Shown: positions 56,852 through 64,000 of the stretch, piece by piece | How positions within the stretch are numbered: the first letter of the stretch is position 1 | Layout: each line of letters starts with the position of its first letter | Source of the DNA: Oscillospiraceae bacterium | GTDB lineage: Bacteria > Bacillota > Clostridia > Oscillospirales > Ruminococcaceae | Direction: 5' to 3' | Assembly (NCBI GenBank): GCA_017828975.1 | Contig: JAGAJN010000011.1 | Location: 41,601-105,600, forward strand | Length of the DNA stretch: 64,000 bases | Program-made: the position numbers and the translations under genes | Notes under the pieces: generated by a model | What the model saw: only the letters and a program-made list of their open reading frames with translations | Told to the model about the DNA's origin: nothing | Databases searched by the model: none

Positions 56852-57186
56852 TTCCTGCCCAGCCTCACTTTCATATGATGAAGCCTGCCCTCGAAGCAAA
56901 ACCGCTCGCAGGACAGTACCCGAAACGACCTTTCACCGAATGTCACCACCTGTTTCAGCGGAAGAAAATCCACCCCGGCAGGACGGCTCTTTTCAGCGTC
57001 AAAATACAGCACCCCGAAAGGAATATTTCCCTCCGAAAGGCTGCTTTCCTCCCCCGAGATCCCGACCTGTACGCAGACATTTTCCAGCCGTGCTTCCTCG
57101 TAAACGGGCTTGCCCCATTTGTCACGGCTGACCTCGGTCATCAGCAGGCAGCTGTCCTTAAGAAGCCTTGAAGGTATGCTTTTCAT
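56848..57186 (-). CDS. Phage minor capsid protein
   Basis: 112 residues: MKSIPSRLLKDSCLLMTEVSRDKWGKPVYEEARLENVCVQ..., which resembles the small minor-capsid (Minor_capsid_1-like) proteins found after the connector in Firmicute phages. Translationally coupled to both neighbours by four-base overlaps. Confidence 0.7.
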   Translation of the reverse strand: MKSIPSRLLKDSCLLMTEVSRDKWGKPVYEEARLENVCVQVGISGEESSLSEGNIPFGVLYFDAEKSRPAGVDFLPLKQVVTFGERSFRVLSCERFCFEGRLHHMKVRLGRK

Positions 57187-57578
57187 AGGGCAGCCACCCC
57201 CCGAAAGGTAAGCCCCGTCTGCTCAAGAATTGCATATGCCGCAGGACAAATAAGCTCCTCCGCCTGCCTTTTCTGCGAATAATAGCCCCTGTCAGAATAG
57301 GAAAAATCCCCCAGCTTATAGCTGCCTATGCTGTCCGAACTAAGCCCGTACAGCCCGCCCTTTTCCTCAATAAAGTCAGCCTGAACGCAGACCGCCAGCC
57401 GCACCTTTTCCGCACAGCCATCGGACATTTTTGCCATACTATCCGCAGACAGCCGCCCCAAGCAAACGCCCCCGCAGACCGCCGAAGCCTCCGCCAGACG
57501 AACATCGATCTTTTCCTCGGAGATTTTTTCGCCCTTGTAAACATTCAGATAAAAATCCCTGTCAGCGAACATTTCCAT
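57183..57578 (-). CDS. Phage head-tail connector protein
   Basis: 131 residues, helical (MEMFADRDFYLNVYKGEKISEEKIDVRLAEASAVCGGVCLG...ELICPAAYAILEQTGL), positioned directly after the capsid gene, where gp6/YqbG-type connectors lie. Start at 57578, ten bases after AAAGGA. Confidence 0.7.
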   Translation of the reverse strand: MEMFADRDFYLNVYKGEKISEEKIDVRLAEASAVCGGVCLGRLSADSMAKMSDGCAEKVRLAVCVQADFIEEKGGLYGLSSDSIGSYKLGDFSYSDRGYYSQKRQAEELICPAAYAILEQTGLTFRGVAAL

Positions 57579-57644
57579 ACCGTTCACCGTCCTTTCGTTA
57601 TGCGACAGAGAGAACGGTATCGTCCGTTCTCTCCGCCGTTGTCA

Positions 57645-58517
57645 TCAAACCTTAGCGGCAACAGCTGCAAAAGCGTCGTCCTTGACAACAAGATAGCCGA
57701 TTCTCATAGTCGCCTTGATTGCGATCATATCCTGCTCAGCCAGAGAAACAGGCTTGCCGTCCTCGTCAAGAGTGCCCTGAAGAGTTGCTTCCTTGAGGAT
57801 CTCAAACTGAATACCGCTGCGAATACCGATAACGGAATACTTCCATTCACCTGCCAGCGCAGAGAAAACAGTCTTGTCCCATGCACCGTTGCGGACGAAT
57901 TCCACGGGAACGGAGTAAATTTCCTTGCCGTCCGTGCCCTCCAGATAAACGGGCGCACCGTCCGCATCACGCAGTCTGCGGAAGGAATTCTTCACGCCGA
58001 TTCCCGCAGCAATGCCGTCGGGGTCATAGCCCGCATCTTCTATCTTCGCCAGCATATCCGCAATGTCCGCATCTGCACGGTCGGTAGCGGTGATGATAGA
58101 CGCAGACTTTGTAACAGAGCTTTTCAGATCAGACGCAAAGGGCGAATTCTTTCCGAAAATAGCTGCCGCATCAATAGCCGTGTAAAACGCCTCGGCAATG
58201 CTTTCGGACAGCTCACCGAACACGTCAACAGCTGCGTCCTCCAGCTTTTCCTTTGTGACGGGAACGATAACAGCCAGCTTCTTTGCGGTCAGCTCGGGGT
58301 GTATCCATGTAGCACCGCTCGCCTGAATTCTTTCGCCCTCGCCGACCCAGTATGCGCCCGCCTCGGAAGTCAGCACGGGAATTTTCTTCTTGTCCGACTT
58401 CATAGTTTCGATACGGGAAAGGCGCATAACGCTTGAACCTCTTGTCACCTTTCTGATAATGTCCGAAGAAATTTCTTCGGGAATAAAGCCGCTGAGTTCA
58501 TCCTTTAAATATGCCAT
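57645..58517 (-). CDS. Phage major capsid protein (HK97-fold)
   Basis: 290 residues. The N-terminal arm (SGFIPEEISSDIIRKVTRGSSVMRLSRIETM) leads to AYWVGEGERIQASGATWIHPELTAKKLAVIVPVTKEKLEDA, a pattern diagnostic of HK97-type capsids of the Firmicute siphophage group, and the C-terminus IAIKATMRIGYLVVKDDAFAAV. No N-terminal protease or maturation gene is nearby; a scaffold gene precedes it. Confidence 0.93.
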   Translation of the reverse strand: MAYLKDELSGFIPEEISSDIIRKVTRGSSVMRLSRIETMKSDKKKIPVLTSEAGAYWVGEGERIQASGATWIHPELTAKKLAVIVPVTKEKLEDAAVDVFGELSESIAEAFYTAIDAAAIFGKNSPFASDLKSSVTKSASIITATDRADADIADMLAKIEDAGYDPDGIAAGIGVKNSFRRLRDADGAPVYLEGTDGKEIYSVPVEFVRNGAWDKTVFSALAGEWKYSVIGIRSGIQFEILKEATLQGTLDEDGKPVSLAEQDMIAIKATMRIGYLVVKDDAFAAVAAKV

Positions 58518-58534
58518 ATTTTTTTACCTCCTGA

Positions 58535-58861
58535 TTATCTTCTTCTCTTTACCTGTTCCGAACGGATAATGTCCCCGATGTCACCGCTGCCTGTCTGCGG
58601 ACATTTTGCGCCGGACTTGAACACACCTCTGCCGTCATTTGTGAACAGCGGGTATTTCTCCGCCGCAGCCTTTACCGCCGCTTCAAAATCCATCTCGCCG
58701 CCCTCGGAAATGCGCTCCGCAATAGCCGTCAGATCGTCCGCATATTCGGGACGAATTCCGTTTTCCAGACAGATAACGCGCTTTCTGAGCCGCTCTGTTT
58801 CGGGGCTTTCGGCGGGAATTTCTTCCGTTTCCTCGGGCTGTATCTCAACGATCTCGTCCAT
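58535..58861 (-). CDS. Phage scaffold-like protein
   Basis: 108 residues, acidic N-terminus (EIVEIQPEETEEIPAESPETERLRKRV) and a helical part with FEAAVKAAAEKYPLF, ending in a basic QVKRRR, the usual pattern of phage scaffolds (DUF4355-like). Lies between portal and capsid, the expected place. Confidence 0.8.
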   Translation of the reverse strand: MDEIVEIQPEETEEIPAESPETERLRKRVICLENGIRPEYADDLTAIAERISEGGEMDFEAAVKAAAEKYPLFTNDGRGVFKSGAKCPQTGSGDIGDIIRSEQVKRRR

Positions 58862-58865
58862 ACTA

Positions 58866-60236
58866 TCACCTCCCTTCGGCAACGGCGGAAAGCTCCAGCT
58901 CAGCCGCCGTTTTATCGCACTTGTTTATCTCCATGACCGCCCTCTCACGGGAACGCAGCCCCGCTTCCACCAGACGGATATTTTCGGAAATAACAGTACC
59001 GTCGTCGATAATAACGCCGTCCTTCCAGCCGATAGTTACGCTGTGCGGCTTCGGTGTCAGACGTCCCGTACAGATGCCCACGGAGATTATCGCCTCCGCA
59101 AGCCCCTTGAAAAATACGTCAGCCATTTTGCGGTTGACGTGTACGGTACGTGCGGTCTTGCTGTCCTGAGAAATGACCTCCGTCGCCGTCTTGATGGTCT
59201 TTAACCCCCGCACGCTGTCAAATGCCAAGGCTTCGGAGCTTATCCCCAGCTGAAAGCAGAGAATGTTCAGCAGCGCCTTTATAGCGGAAACATGCTCGTC
59301 GATACGCAGCACACAGGTGTTGTCCGTCACCTGTAAATCGTTTCTGTCATCGGCTTTAAGGGCAACAAAGGCTTCGTCGTCCGCATCGAAATATCTCACC
59401 GCCGCACCCGTTTCGGGGTCTGTGACCGTCCTTATGCAGGAATAAGGAACGATTATCCGCTTTTTGCCGAGAATGAATTCCCTCGCCATACTGTCAAAGG
59501 CAATATCCAGCGCACGGAGCGTATCAAGCGCAAGGTCCATCACCCCGCAGCCCACGGGCGAACCGTCATATCCCCCCGAAACCGCAGGACGAAAACAGGA
59601 AAACAGCTTCCCCGTCACCCCTCGATACTCCAAAGTGCCGCCCGCTTCGGGAATTTCGCTGCCAAGGGAAGCCCCAAAGCGTTCCTTTTGAAACAGCCTG
59701 CTCTCCGTGACGGGACAGCCGTTTTCGCCGTTTGAGAACCGTTCAAGGAGAGTGTAAAGCCTGCCGTTTTCGGAATATCCCGTTCGGAAAACAGCCTCGG
59801 TTATCTCACGGCTGTTCCATGAAACGGGCAGAAAATTCTCCGCAGAAATTACGGACAATTCGGGGAAACCGTCCGCCGCCCTGACCGTCACCGCACCGCC
59901 CCCCGACATGAACGCCTTAGAGAAAAAGTCGGGCAGCATAGCATGAAAGCCGTTCTCCTCCAGCACTTCGTTTATGTACGCCGTGTACTCGGGAACGTCC
60001 GTGAAAAGCTCCGCACCCTCGCAGATGACCAGCGCAGCCAGCTCGTCCGCAGCCGCCTTTGCCGTGTTCATGGAAAACATACGCCGCTCGCCCCGTGAAT
60101 GGAGCCCGCTGCGCTTCACCCTGAGCCAGGGCGCATTTCCCCTGTAAATTTTCATCGCACGGTCTATCCTGCCGTACTCGCCGTCCAGCTCGGGTGCAGA
60201 CCCGAACGCCGTCCTAACGTCACTTACAATACTCAT
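58866..60236 (-). CDS. Phage portal protein
   Basis: 456 residues of the SPP1/A118-type portal family: RGNAPWLRVKRSG, NTAKAAADELAALVICEG, SAENFLPVSWNSREITEAVF, and a C-terminal helical part (TVHVNRKMADVFFKGLAEAIISVGICTGRL). Forms the DNA entry ring of the capsid. In known phages the large terminase gene lies directly upstream; here the gene upstream encodes only 111 residues. Confidence 0.92.
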   Translation of the reverse strand: MSIVSDVRTAFGSAPELDGEYGRIDRAMKIYRGNAPWLRVKRSGLHSRGERRMFSMNTAKAAADELAALVICEGAELFTDVPEYTAYINEVLEENGFHAMLPDFFSKAFMSGGGAVTVRAADGFPELSVISAENFLPVSWNSREITEAVFRTGYSENGRLYTLLERFSNGENGCPVTESRLFQKERFGASLGSEIPEAGGTLEYRGVTGKLFSCFRPAVSGGYDGSPVGCGVMDLALDTLRALDIAFDSMAREFILGKKRIIVPYSCIRTVTDPETGAAVRYFDADDEAFVALKADDRNDLQVTDNTCVLRIDEHVSAIKALLNILCFQLGISSEALAFDSVRGLKTIKTATEVISQDSKTARTVHVNRKMADVFFKGLAEAIISVGICTGRLTPKPHSVTIGWKDGVIIDDGTVISENIRLVEAGLRSRERAVMEINKCDKTAAELELSAVAEGR

Positions 60237-60568
60237 TTCTTCACCTTGCCTTCCTCATCATCGGCACACCACAGGGCATCTATAAGCTCACGGAGCCTGC
60301 CCTCATCGTCCTGATTTTCCATATCTCCCAGTTCCTTAAGGACCGCACTCAGCTGACGCAGCCGTGCCACGTCGATGCACCCGTCCAGCCGCTGAGTGGA
60401 CAATTCCTCCGTGTCCACAACAGTTTCCTCCCTGTCATCGGTCTTGCCCGAAACGCTCTTTACCTTCGTCTTTTTCGACACCTGATAAACGTCCAGACTC
60501 TCGGCTGCCTTTCTCGCCTTTTCAAGAAGGACGTCAATTATCTCCCTCTGCTCCTTCTTCTTTCTCAA
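60233..60568 (-). CDS. Small phage protein upstream of portal
   Basis: 111 residues, charged and helical (MRKKKEQREIIDVLLEKARKAAESLDVYQVSKKTKVKS...). The TTG start at 60568 lies eight bases after GGAGG; an ATG at 60577 sits right on that site. It could be an unusual small-terminase-like protein, but there is no HTH that I can name. It overlaps the previous gene by 35 bases. Confidence 0.65.
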   Translation of the reverse strand: MRKKKEQREIIDVLLEKARKAAESLDVYQVSKKTKVKSVSGKTDDREETVVDTEELSTQRLDGCIDVARLRQLSAVLKELGDMENQDDEGRLRELIDALWCADDEEGKVKK

Positions 60569-60944
60569 ATGAGGCATCCTCCTTTCCGAACCATATGGTA
60601 AACAGCGTGAGCAACGCCAGCCGACGGTGGTAATAGTAGGAATTCACGCTGCTCCAGCCATATTTCTCGCAGACCTCCCCCGCTGTCAGACCGTCATAAT
60701 ACGCCAGCCGCACCAGACGGGCATAGTAGCTGTCCAGCCCGTCCACCGCACTGTCGATAAGCCCGATGTATGTGCGGACAGTTTTCGCAGCAGCGCATAT
60801 TTTGCCGTAAAGCTCCCCCAGAGCAGCGTCCTTGTCGGGCAGCGAATACAGCTTTTCCGCCGCCGCTTCAAGATTTTTCAGGGATTTTCCCAGGGGTATC
60901 CGCTCTTTCAGCAGAGCCGCCGTCCTTTGGATCTTCTCGTCCAT
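60534..60944 (-). CDS. Phage DUF1492/ArpU-like sigma-region-4-type regulator
   Basis: 136 residues. Helical N-terminal part, then a C-terminal LVRLAYYDGLTAGEVCEKYGWSSVNSYYYHRRLALLTLFTIW, a sigma-4-like helix-turn-helix as in late-gene activators of Gram-positive phages. ATG at 60944 follows GGAAGGAGG. First gene of the long structural operon, so a role in switching on the late genes is likely. Confidence 0.82.
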   Translation of the reverse strand: MDEKIQRTAALLKERIPLGKSLKNLEAAAEKLYSLPDKDAALGELYGKICAAAKTVRTYIGLIDSAVDGLDSYYARLVRLAYYDGLTAGEVCEKYGWSSVNSYYYHRRLALLTLFTIWFGKEDASFEKEEGAEGDN

Positions 60945-61024
60945 CAGATCACCTCCTTCCAAGAACAACAGTTCTCAATGTTCGTTCACAAAATGTTAAA
61001 TAAAATTAATTTTCGCAAATTCTA

Positions 61025-61053
61025 TTGACATTTCGGAACATTTGTGCTACAAT
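61025..61053 (+). promoter_or_regulatory. Antisense promoter inside the switch region
   Basis: TTGACA at 61025-61030, 17-base spacer containing TTTCGGAA (an operator half-site), TACAAT at 61048-61053. It points right, into the 3' end of the minus-strand gene at 61067-61315, and could make an antisense transcript that continues to the repressor gene. Confidence 0.65.
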
Positions 61054-61066
61054 AGATCACAAGGAA

Positions 61067-61315
61067 TTATCGCTTACCAATTGAGATCACCGAACCCGAT
61101 CCGGCTGAATCAAGTACCTCCATCATAGCGCCGCAAACCTCGTCGGAACGCACTTCGCCAACCATCAGCTTGTGCAGATAGGACGAGTCAAGGTAGCGGT
61201 TGGGGAGCAGCTTTTTCGTTTCGGAGATGAGCCACAGCTGTGTCTTGTTAAGCTCAACAAGACGGTGCTTTACACATACTCCGAATTCGCAAAGGGCTTT
61301 TTTCTCGATCTTCAT
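61067..61315 (-). CDS. Small phage HTH protein, Cro-like
   Basis: 82 residues with an XRE-like helix pattern (CVKHRLVELNKTQLWLISETKKLL...YLDSSYLHKLMVGEVRS). ATG at 61315 follows AGGAGG. It is transcribed leftward from the promoter at 61463-61491, opposite to the repressor, like a Cro or early regulator that leads into the structural genes. Confidence 0.78.
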   Translation of the reverse strand: MKIEKKALCEFGVCVKHRLVELNKTQLWLISETKKLLPNRYLDSSYLHKLMVGEVRSDEVCGAMMEVLDSAGSGSVISIGKR

Positions 61316-61340
61316 AACAATTTTCCTCCTGTATTTTCTA

Positions 61341-61350
61341 CGGAATTCCG
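61341..61350. promoter_or_regulatory. Operator O1
   Basis: CGGAATTCCG, the 10-bp core of the 16-bp palindrome seen at three further sites; it lies just upstream of the promoter at 61354-61382. Confidence 0.75.
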
Positions 61351-61353
61351 AAC

Positions 61354-61382
61354 TTGACAAATTCGGAAAAATGTAATATAAT
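61354..61382 (+). promoter_or_regulatory. Repressor promoter (rightward)
   Basis: TTGACA at 61354-61359, 17-base spacer with a half-operator TTCGGAA, TATAAT at 61377-61382. Full consensus, reading towards the XRE repressor 170 bases away. It faces the leftward promoter at 61463-61491. Confidence 0.85.
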
Positions 61383-61436
61383 AGTGATAATATCCAACGC
61401 TTACGACTCTTTGACCGTTTGCATCGGTTGTATATG

Positions 61437-61452
61437 TTTCGGAATTCCGAAA
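61437..61452. promoter_or_regulatory. Operator O2
   Basis: Perfect 16-bp palindrome TTTCGGAATTCCGAAA, lying at the predicted start of the leftward transcript. Confidence 0.88.
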
Positions 61453-61462
61453 CTGTAAGCCT

Positions 61463-61491
61463 ATTATATTTCAGAATTCCGAAATTGTCAA
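61463..61491 (-). promoter_or_regulatory. Leftward phage promoter with operator O3 in its spacer
   Basis: Minus strand TTGACA (plus 61486-61491), 17-base spacer, TATAAT (plus 61463-61468). The spacer holds TTTCAGAATTCCGAAA (61469-61484), one base off the perfect operator. Bound repressor would exclude RNA polymerase. It drives the Cro-like gene and probably the structural operon. Confidence 0.92.
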
Positions 61492-61509
61492 GAGCTTTCC
61501 GAAAGATTT

Positions 61510-61525
61510 TTTCGGAATTCCGAAA
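61510..61525. promoter_or_regulatory. Operator O4
   Basis: Perfect TTTCGGAATTCCGAAA, 35 bases before the repressor ATG; a further TTTCCGAAA word lies at about 61496. Confidence 0.88.
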
Positions 61526-61560
61526 GTTTGTTAATACCGCACAAAGGAGAACGACTGTTT

Positions 61561-61887
61561 ATGTCTGAATTGTACGAAAGAATTGAGAAGCTCTGCAAGG
61601 ATAACGGAACCAACGTTACCCAAATGTGCAAGGAGCTGAAAATTTCCAGAAGCTCCCTGACCGAACTGAAAAACGGCAGGTCAAAGAGCCTTTCACTGTC
61701 TGCGCTGGCATCGATCGCAGGATTTTTCGGGGTACCCGTTGACAGCCTCACCGCCTCTGAGGCATTGCCCGAAAATGTGCAGTTTGCCCTGAAACGGCAG
61801 ATAAACGACGCCGCTTCCGACCTGACCGAGGAGGAGCTGAATGACGTTCTTAGTTATATAAAATTCAAGCAGTCACAAAGGAGCTGA
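61561..61887 (+). CDS. XRE-family phage repressor (CI-like)
   Basis: 108 residues. HTH at about residues 5-60 (LYERIEKLCKDNGTNVTQMCKELKISRSSLTELKNGRSKSLSLSALASIAGFFGVPVDSL) and a short helical C-terminus without peptidase domain. ATG at 61561 follows AAAGGAG. It most likely binds the TTTCGGAATTCCGAAA operators. It is followed six bases later by an ImmA/IrrE-type peptidase, the pairing that inactivates such repressors in ICEBs1-type elements. Confidence 0.9.
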   Translation: MSELYERIEKLCKDNGTNVTQMCKELKISRSSLTELKNGRSKSLSLSALASIAGFFGVPVDSLTASEALPENVQFALKRQINDAASDLTEEELNDVLSYIKFKQSQRS

Positions 61888-61893
61888 TATTTA

Positions 61894-62319
61894 TTGGAAC
61901 TTTCCGAGCTGTATGATTTTGCAGATTCACACAAAATAGATATTGATATGTTCCCCATGAAAAGCGTAAAAGCGGTTTCCATTCCCCTCAGCGACCGATG
62001 CGCAATTGCCGTTGACGACAGGAAAATGCGTGACGAAGCAGAGCTGAAAACCACCCTCGCCCACGAAATAGGCCACTGCGAAACAGGAACCTTTTACACC
62101 GCCCCCACCTATCTGGAGCTGCGTTCGAGATACGAGTACCGCGCGGACAAATGGGCAGTCAAAAAGCTTATCCCGCAGACCGAGCTGGAAAGCGCATTGA
62201 GATGCGGCGAAAGCGAGATATGGCAGCTGGCGGAGCACTTCGGCGTCGAGGAGGAGCTTGTGGAAAAGGCACTTTACATATACTTCGACATCACCCCGAC
62301 AAGAGCCTGCACATTATGA
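61894..62319 (+). CDS. ImmA/IrrE-type metallopeptidase
   Basis: 141 residues with zinc motif TLAHEIGHCETG and downstream Glu/Asp (YEYRADKWAVKKLIP). Family members cleave the neighbouring XRE repressor upon a signal. The start is TTG, about ten bases after AAAGGAG, with no good ATG nearby. Confidence 0.92.
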   Translation: MELSELYDFADSHKIDIDMFPMKSVKAVSIPLSDRCAIAVDDRKMRDEAELKTTLAHEIGHCETGTFYTAPTYLELRSRYEYRADKWAVKKLIPQTELESALRCGESEIWQLAEHFGVEEELVEKALYIYFDITPTRACTL

Positions 62320-62900
62320 GAAATACAGAAAAATACCGCCGCAACAGGCGTGTGGAAACGGACAACAAAGCCGCATTTTCCGTCCCCATAAACGGTCAGG
62401 GACGTGAGCCTTACTCCCTGACAGTTTTGGGCGATTTTTCGGGCGGATACAACACCTGCGGCTCCATTGCAGCGTTTAATTTTATGCAGCTGCTGGGACA
62501 GAAACCGTCCTTTTCACGGATATTGCATCTGACGGAAAAATACGCACTTATCTCCCTCCCCTTTATGAAAAAAGGAAAGCTGGGCGCACACGCCTTCGGT
62601 ATCGCACGGGTGCTGAAAATTATGGGGATAAAATGCGCCGTCACAGCAAGCGCAAAAAAAGCCGACAAAGCCCTGTCGGACGGTCGGCCCGTTATCCTGC
62701 TGTATCAGGACAAAAAGCAGCTTTATATGCACTTTGTCGTCATCAGAATTTCGGGGGACAAAGCCGAAATTTTCAACCGATACAATAACTCGGTATCAAC
62801 CGTTTTCATCGACAAAACCGATATAAAAGCCATTACCGAAAGCTTCGGCGGCAGAATTATCCTTCTAATTATCCCAAACCGAAAGGAACGTTTAACTTGA
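62316..62900 (+). CDS. Cysteine-peptidase-like protein (C39-like fold)
   Basis: 194 residues, no signal peptide. A papain/C39-like pattern: GDFSGGYNTCGSIAAFNFMQLLG with a candidate catalytic Cys (preceded by N-T), RPVILLYQ, MHFVVIRISGDKAEIFNRYN with candidate His and Asn/Asp. It overlaps the ImmA-like stop (ATGA) and the tsaD start (TTGA), so all four genes from the repressor to tsaD look co-translated. Function unknown; cytoplasmic processing or an inactive fold are both possible. Confidence 0.75.
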   Translation: MRNTEKYRRNRRVETDNKAAFSVPINGQGREPYSLTVLGDFSGGYNTCGSIAAFNFMQLLGQKPSFSRILHLTEKYALISLPFMKKGKLGAHAFGIARVLKIMGIKCAVTASAKKADKALSDGRPVILLYQDKKQLYMHFVVIRISGDKAEIFNRYNNSVSTVFIDKTDIKAITESFGGRIILLIIPNRKERLT

Positions 62901-63907
62901 AAATTTTAGGAATAGAAAGCTCCTGCGACGAAACCGCCGCAGCCATCTCGGAGGACGGAAGAACTATCCTCTCAAGCATCGTATCAACGCAGATCGAGGA
63001 GCATAAAAAATACGGCGGCGTTGTCCCCGAAATAGCTTCAAGACGGCATTGCGAGAACATTTTGGACGTGGTGAAACGGGCATTGTCCGAAGCAAACTGC
63101 ACCATGAACGACATCGACGCCATCGCCGTAACATACGCCCCGGGACTTATCGGCGCACTGCTGGTAGGCGTCAGCTTTGCCAAAGGCTTGGCTATGAGTA
63201 CGGGCAAGCCGCTTATACCCGTTCACCATATTGCGGGACATATCGCCGCAAACTATATCGCCCACCCCGACCTTGAACCGCCCTATCTCTGCCTTGTGGC
63301 AAGCGGCGGACATTCCCACATCGTCGAGGTGGAAAGCTACACAAAATTCCGTGTTATCGGCAGAACAAGGGACGATGCCGCAGGTGAAGCCTTCGACAAG
63401 ACCGCCCGTGTCCTGGGACTCAGCTACCCCGGCGGCGTTCAGATAGACAGGCTGTCCAAGGAGGGTGATCCCCTTGCCTACAAGCTTCCCCACCCCAAGG
63501 CGGCAGGCTCCGAGTTCGATTTTTCCTTCTCGGGACTGAAAACGGCGGTGATAAATACCGTCCACAACGCCGAACAGAAGGGCGAGGAGATAAACAAGGC
63601 GGACATGGCAGCCTCCTTCCAGAAAACCGTTGCGGACATTCTTGCGGACACCACCATAAAAGCCGCAAGATCTCTCGGATATAAGACCATTGCGGCGGCA
63701 GGCGGCGTTTCGGCAAATTCCGAGATACGCAGCCGCCTTGAAGAGGGCTGCAAAAAAATCGGCGCAAAGCTGTATCTTCCGCCCCTTTCCCTCTGCGGCG
63801 ACAACGGGGCAATGATAGCATGTCAGGGATATTACGACTATCTTTCGGGAAAACGTGCGGACGAGTCCCTGAATGCTATTGCTACTCTTAGCTTGGACAG
63901 CATTTGA
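62897..63907 (+). CDS. tsaD: tRNA N6-adenosine threonylcarbamoyltransferase
   Basis: 336 residues. Essential for t6A37 in ANN-decoding tRNAs. It shows ILGIESSCDETAAAI, the iron-binding HHIAGH, LVASGGHSHIV, and GGVSANSEIR with LCGDNGAMIA. The start is TTG, after AAAGGAACG, overlapping the peptidase-like gene by four bases. Confidence 0.97.
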   Translation: MKILGIESSCDETAAAISEDGRTILSSIVSTQIEEHKKYGGVVPEIASRRHCENILDVVKRALSEANCTMNDIDAIAVTYAPGLIGALLVGVSFAKGLAMSTGKPLIPVHHIAGHIAANYIAHPDLEPPYLCLVASGGHSHIVEVESYTKFRVIGRTRDDAAGEAFDKTARVLGLSYPGGVQIDRLSKEGDPLAYKLPHPKAAGSEFDFSFSGLKTAVINTVHNAEQKGEEINKADMAASFQKTVADILADTTIKAARSLGYKTIAAAGGVSANSEIRSRLEEGCKKIGAKLYLPPLSLCGDNGAMIACQGYYDYLSGKRADESLNAIATLSLDSI

Positions 63908-63911
63908 TTAT

Positions 63912-63948
63912 AGTGTTAAGTGTTGAGAGTTGAAAGTTGAATTATATG
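63912..63948 (+). repeat. Heptad TGTTGA stop-codon cassette, copy 5 (4 units)
   Basis: Right after the tsaD stop: GTGTTAA, GTGTTGA, GAGTTGA, AAGTTGA, then ATTATATG. The last 50 bases of the window hold nothing recognisable. Confidence 0.8.
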
Positions 63949-64000
63949 TTCAGACCATTATTTCCGTCTGCCAAATTTATACATAGAAACGGGAGTTCCC

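Noticed and set aside
60233-60944. Large terminase split over the two genes before portal
   Set aside because: The two products together have fewer than 250 residues and show no Walker or RuvC-like nuclease motifs.

Overview
The window looks like chromosomal DNA of a low-to-moderate-GC anaerobic Firmicute, most likely a gut or rumen Oscillospiraceae/Ruminococcus-type bacterium. This rests on the paired glgC/glgD, the clostridial LytTR-DUF3021 pair, the DUF4250 and DUF4830 proteins, a minD-mgsA neighbourhood, strong AGGAGG ribosome sites with frequent TTG/GTG starts, and many TTGACA-N17-TATAAT promoters. No rRNA, tRNA, insertion sequence or CRISPR array was found. Species assignment is inference.

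Layout: 1-5.0 kb is a glycogen synthesis operon (glgB 3' part, glgC, glgD, glgA); glycogen phosphorylase glgP lies apart at 36.5-38.9 kb. 5.2-12.8 kb holds a small acidic Cys-cluster protein, a metal-responsive arsR/methyltransferase/Zn-Cd ATPase operon, a LytTR-DUF3021 pair and a YfhO-type membrane protein. 13.1-15.6 kb is an ECF sigma factor with a membrane beta-propeller partner. 15.7-19.7 kb is a divergent GH2 beta-galactosidase / AraC pair. 19.7-22.8 kb holds thioredoxin reductase and a chemotaxis receptor. 22.9-26.9 kb is a two-gene ABC exporter operon preceded by a 23-codon leader peptide and an attenuator. 27.0-36.4 kb is housekeeping: murA, a WalJ-like hydrolase, rlmH, a WYL regulator, CapA, rsmA, an acyltransferase, mgsA, minD, feoA and a DUF4830 protein. 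39.3-43.7 kb is a phosphorelay kinase/receiver and a divergent DAGK-like protein. 43.7-49.1 kb carries queuosine precursor genes (queF, queC, folE, queE, queD), dusB and an alanine symporter. 49.4-51.8 kb is an ExbB/ExbD-like channel cluster with DUF4250, plus an unknown gene.

51.9-62.3 kb is a compact phage-derived locus on the minus strand: small regulator, portal, scaffold, capsid, connectors, hub-like and appendage proteins, GH25 lysozyme and holin. It is headed by a repressor/ImmA-like metallopeptidase switch on the plus strand. No large terminase, tape measure or integrase is visible. A cysteine-peptidase-like gene and tsaD follow.

The strongest unexplained signals are: (i) two exactly 103-bp hairpin elements (5188-5290 and 42443-42545) with the same ends and tip but different, separately complementary arms; (ii) a heptad TGTTGA cassette abutting the stop codon of five unrelated genes, always in the sense orientation, which puts TGA in all three frames; (iii) a leader-peptide attenuator with a 10-bp alternative pairing in front of the ABC exporters; (iv) the terminase-less phage locus with facing promoters and repeated 16-bp operators.
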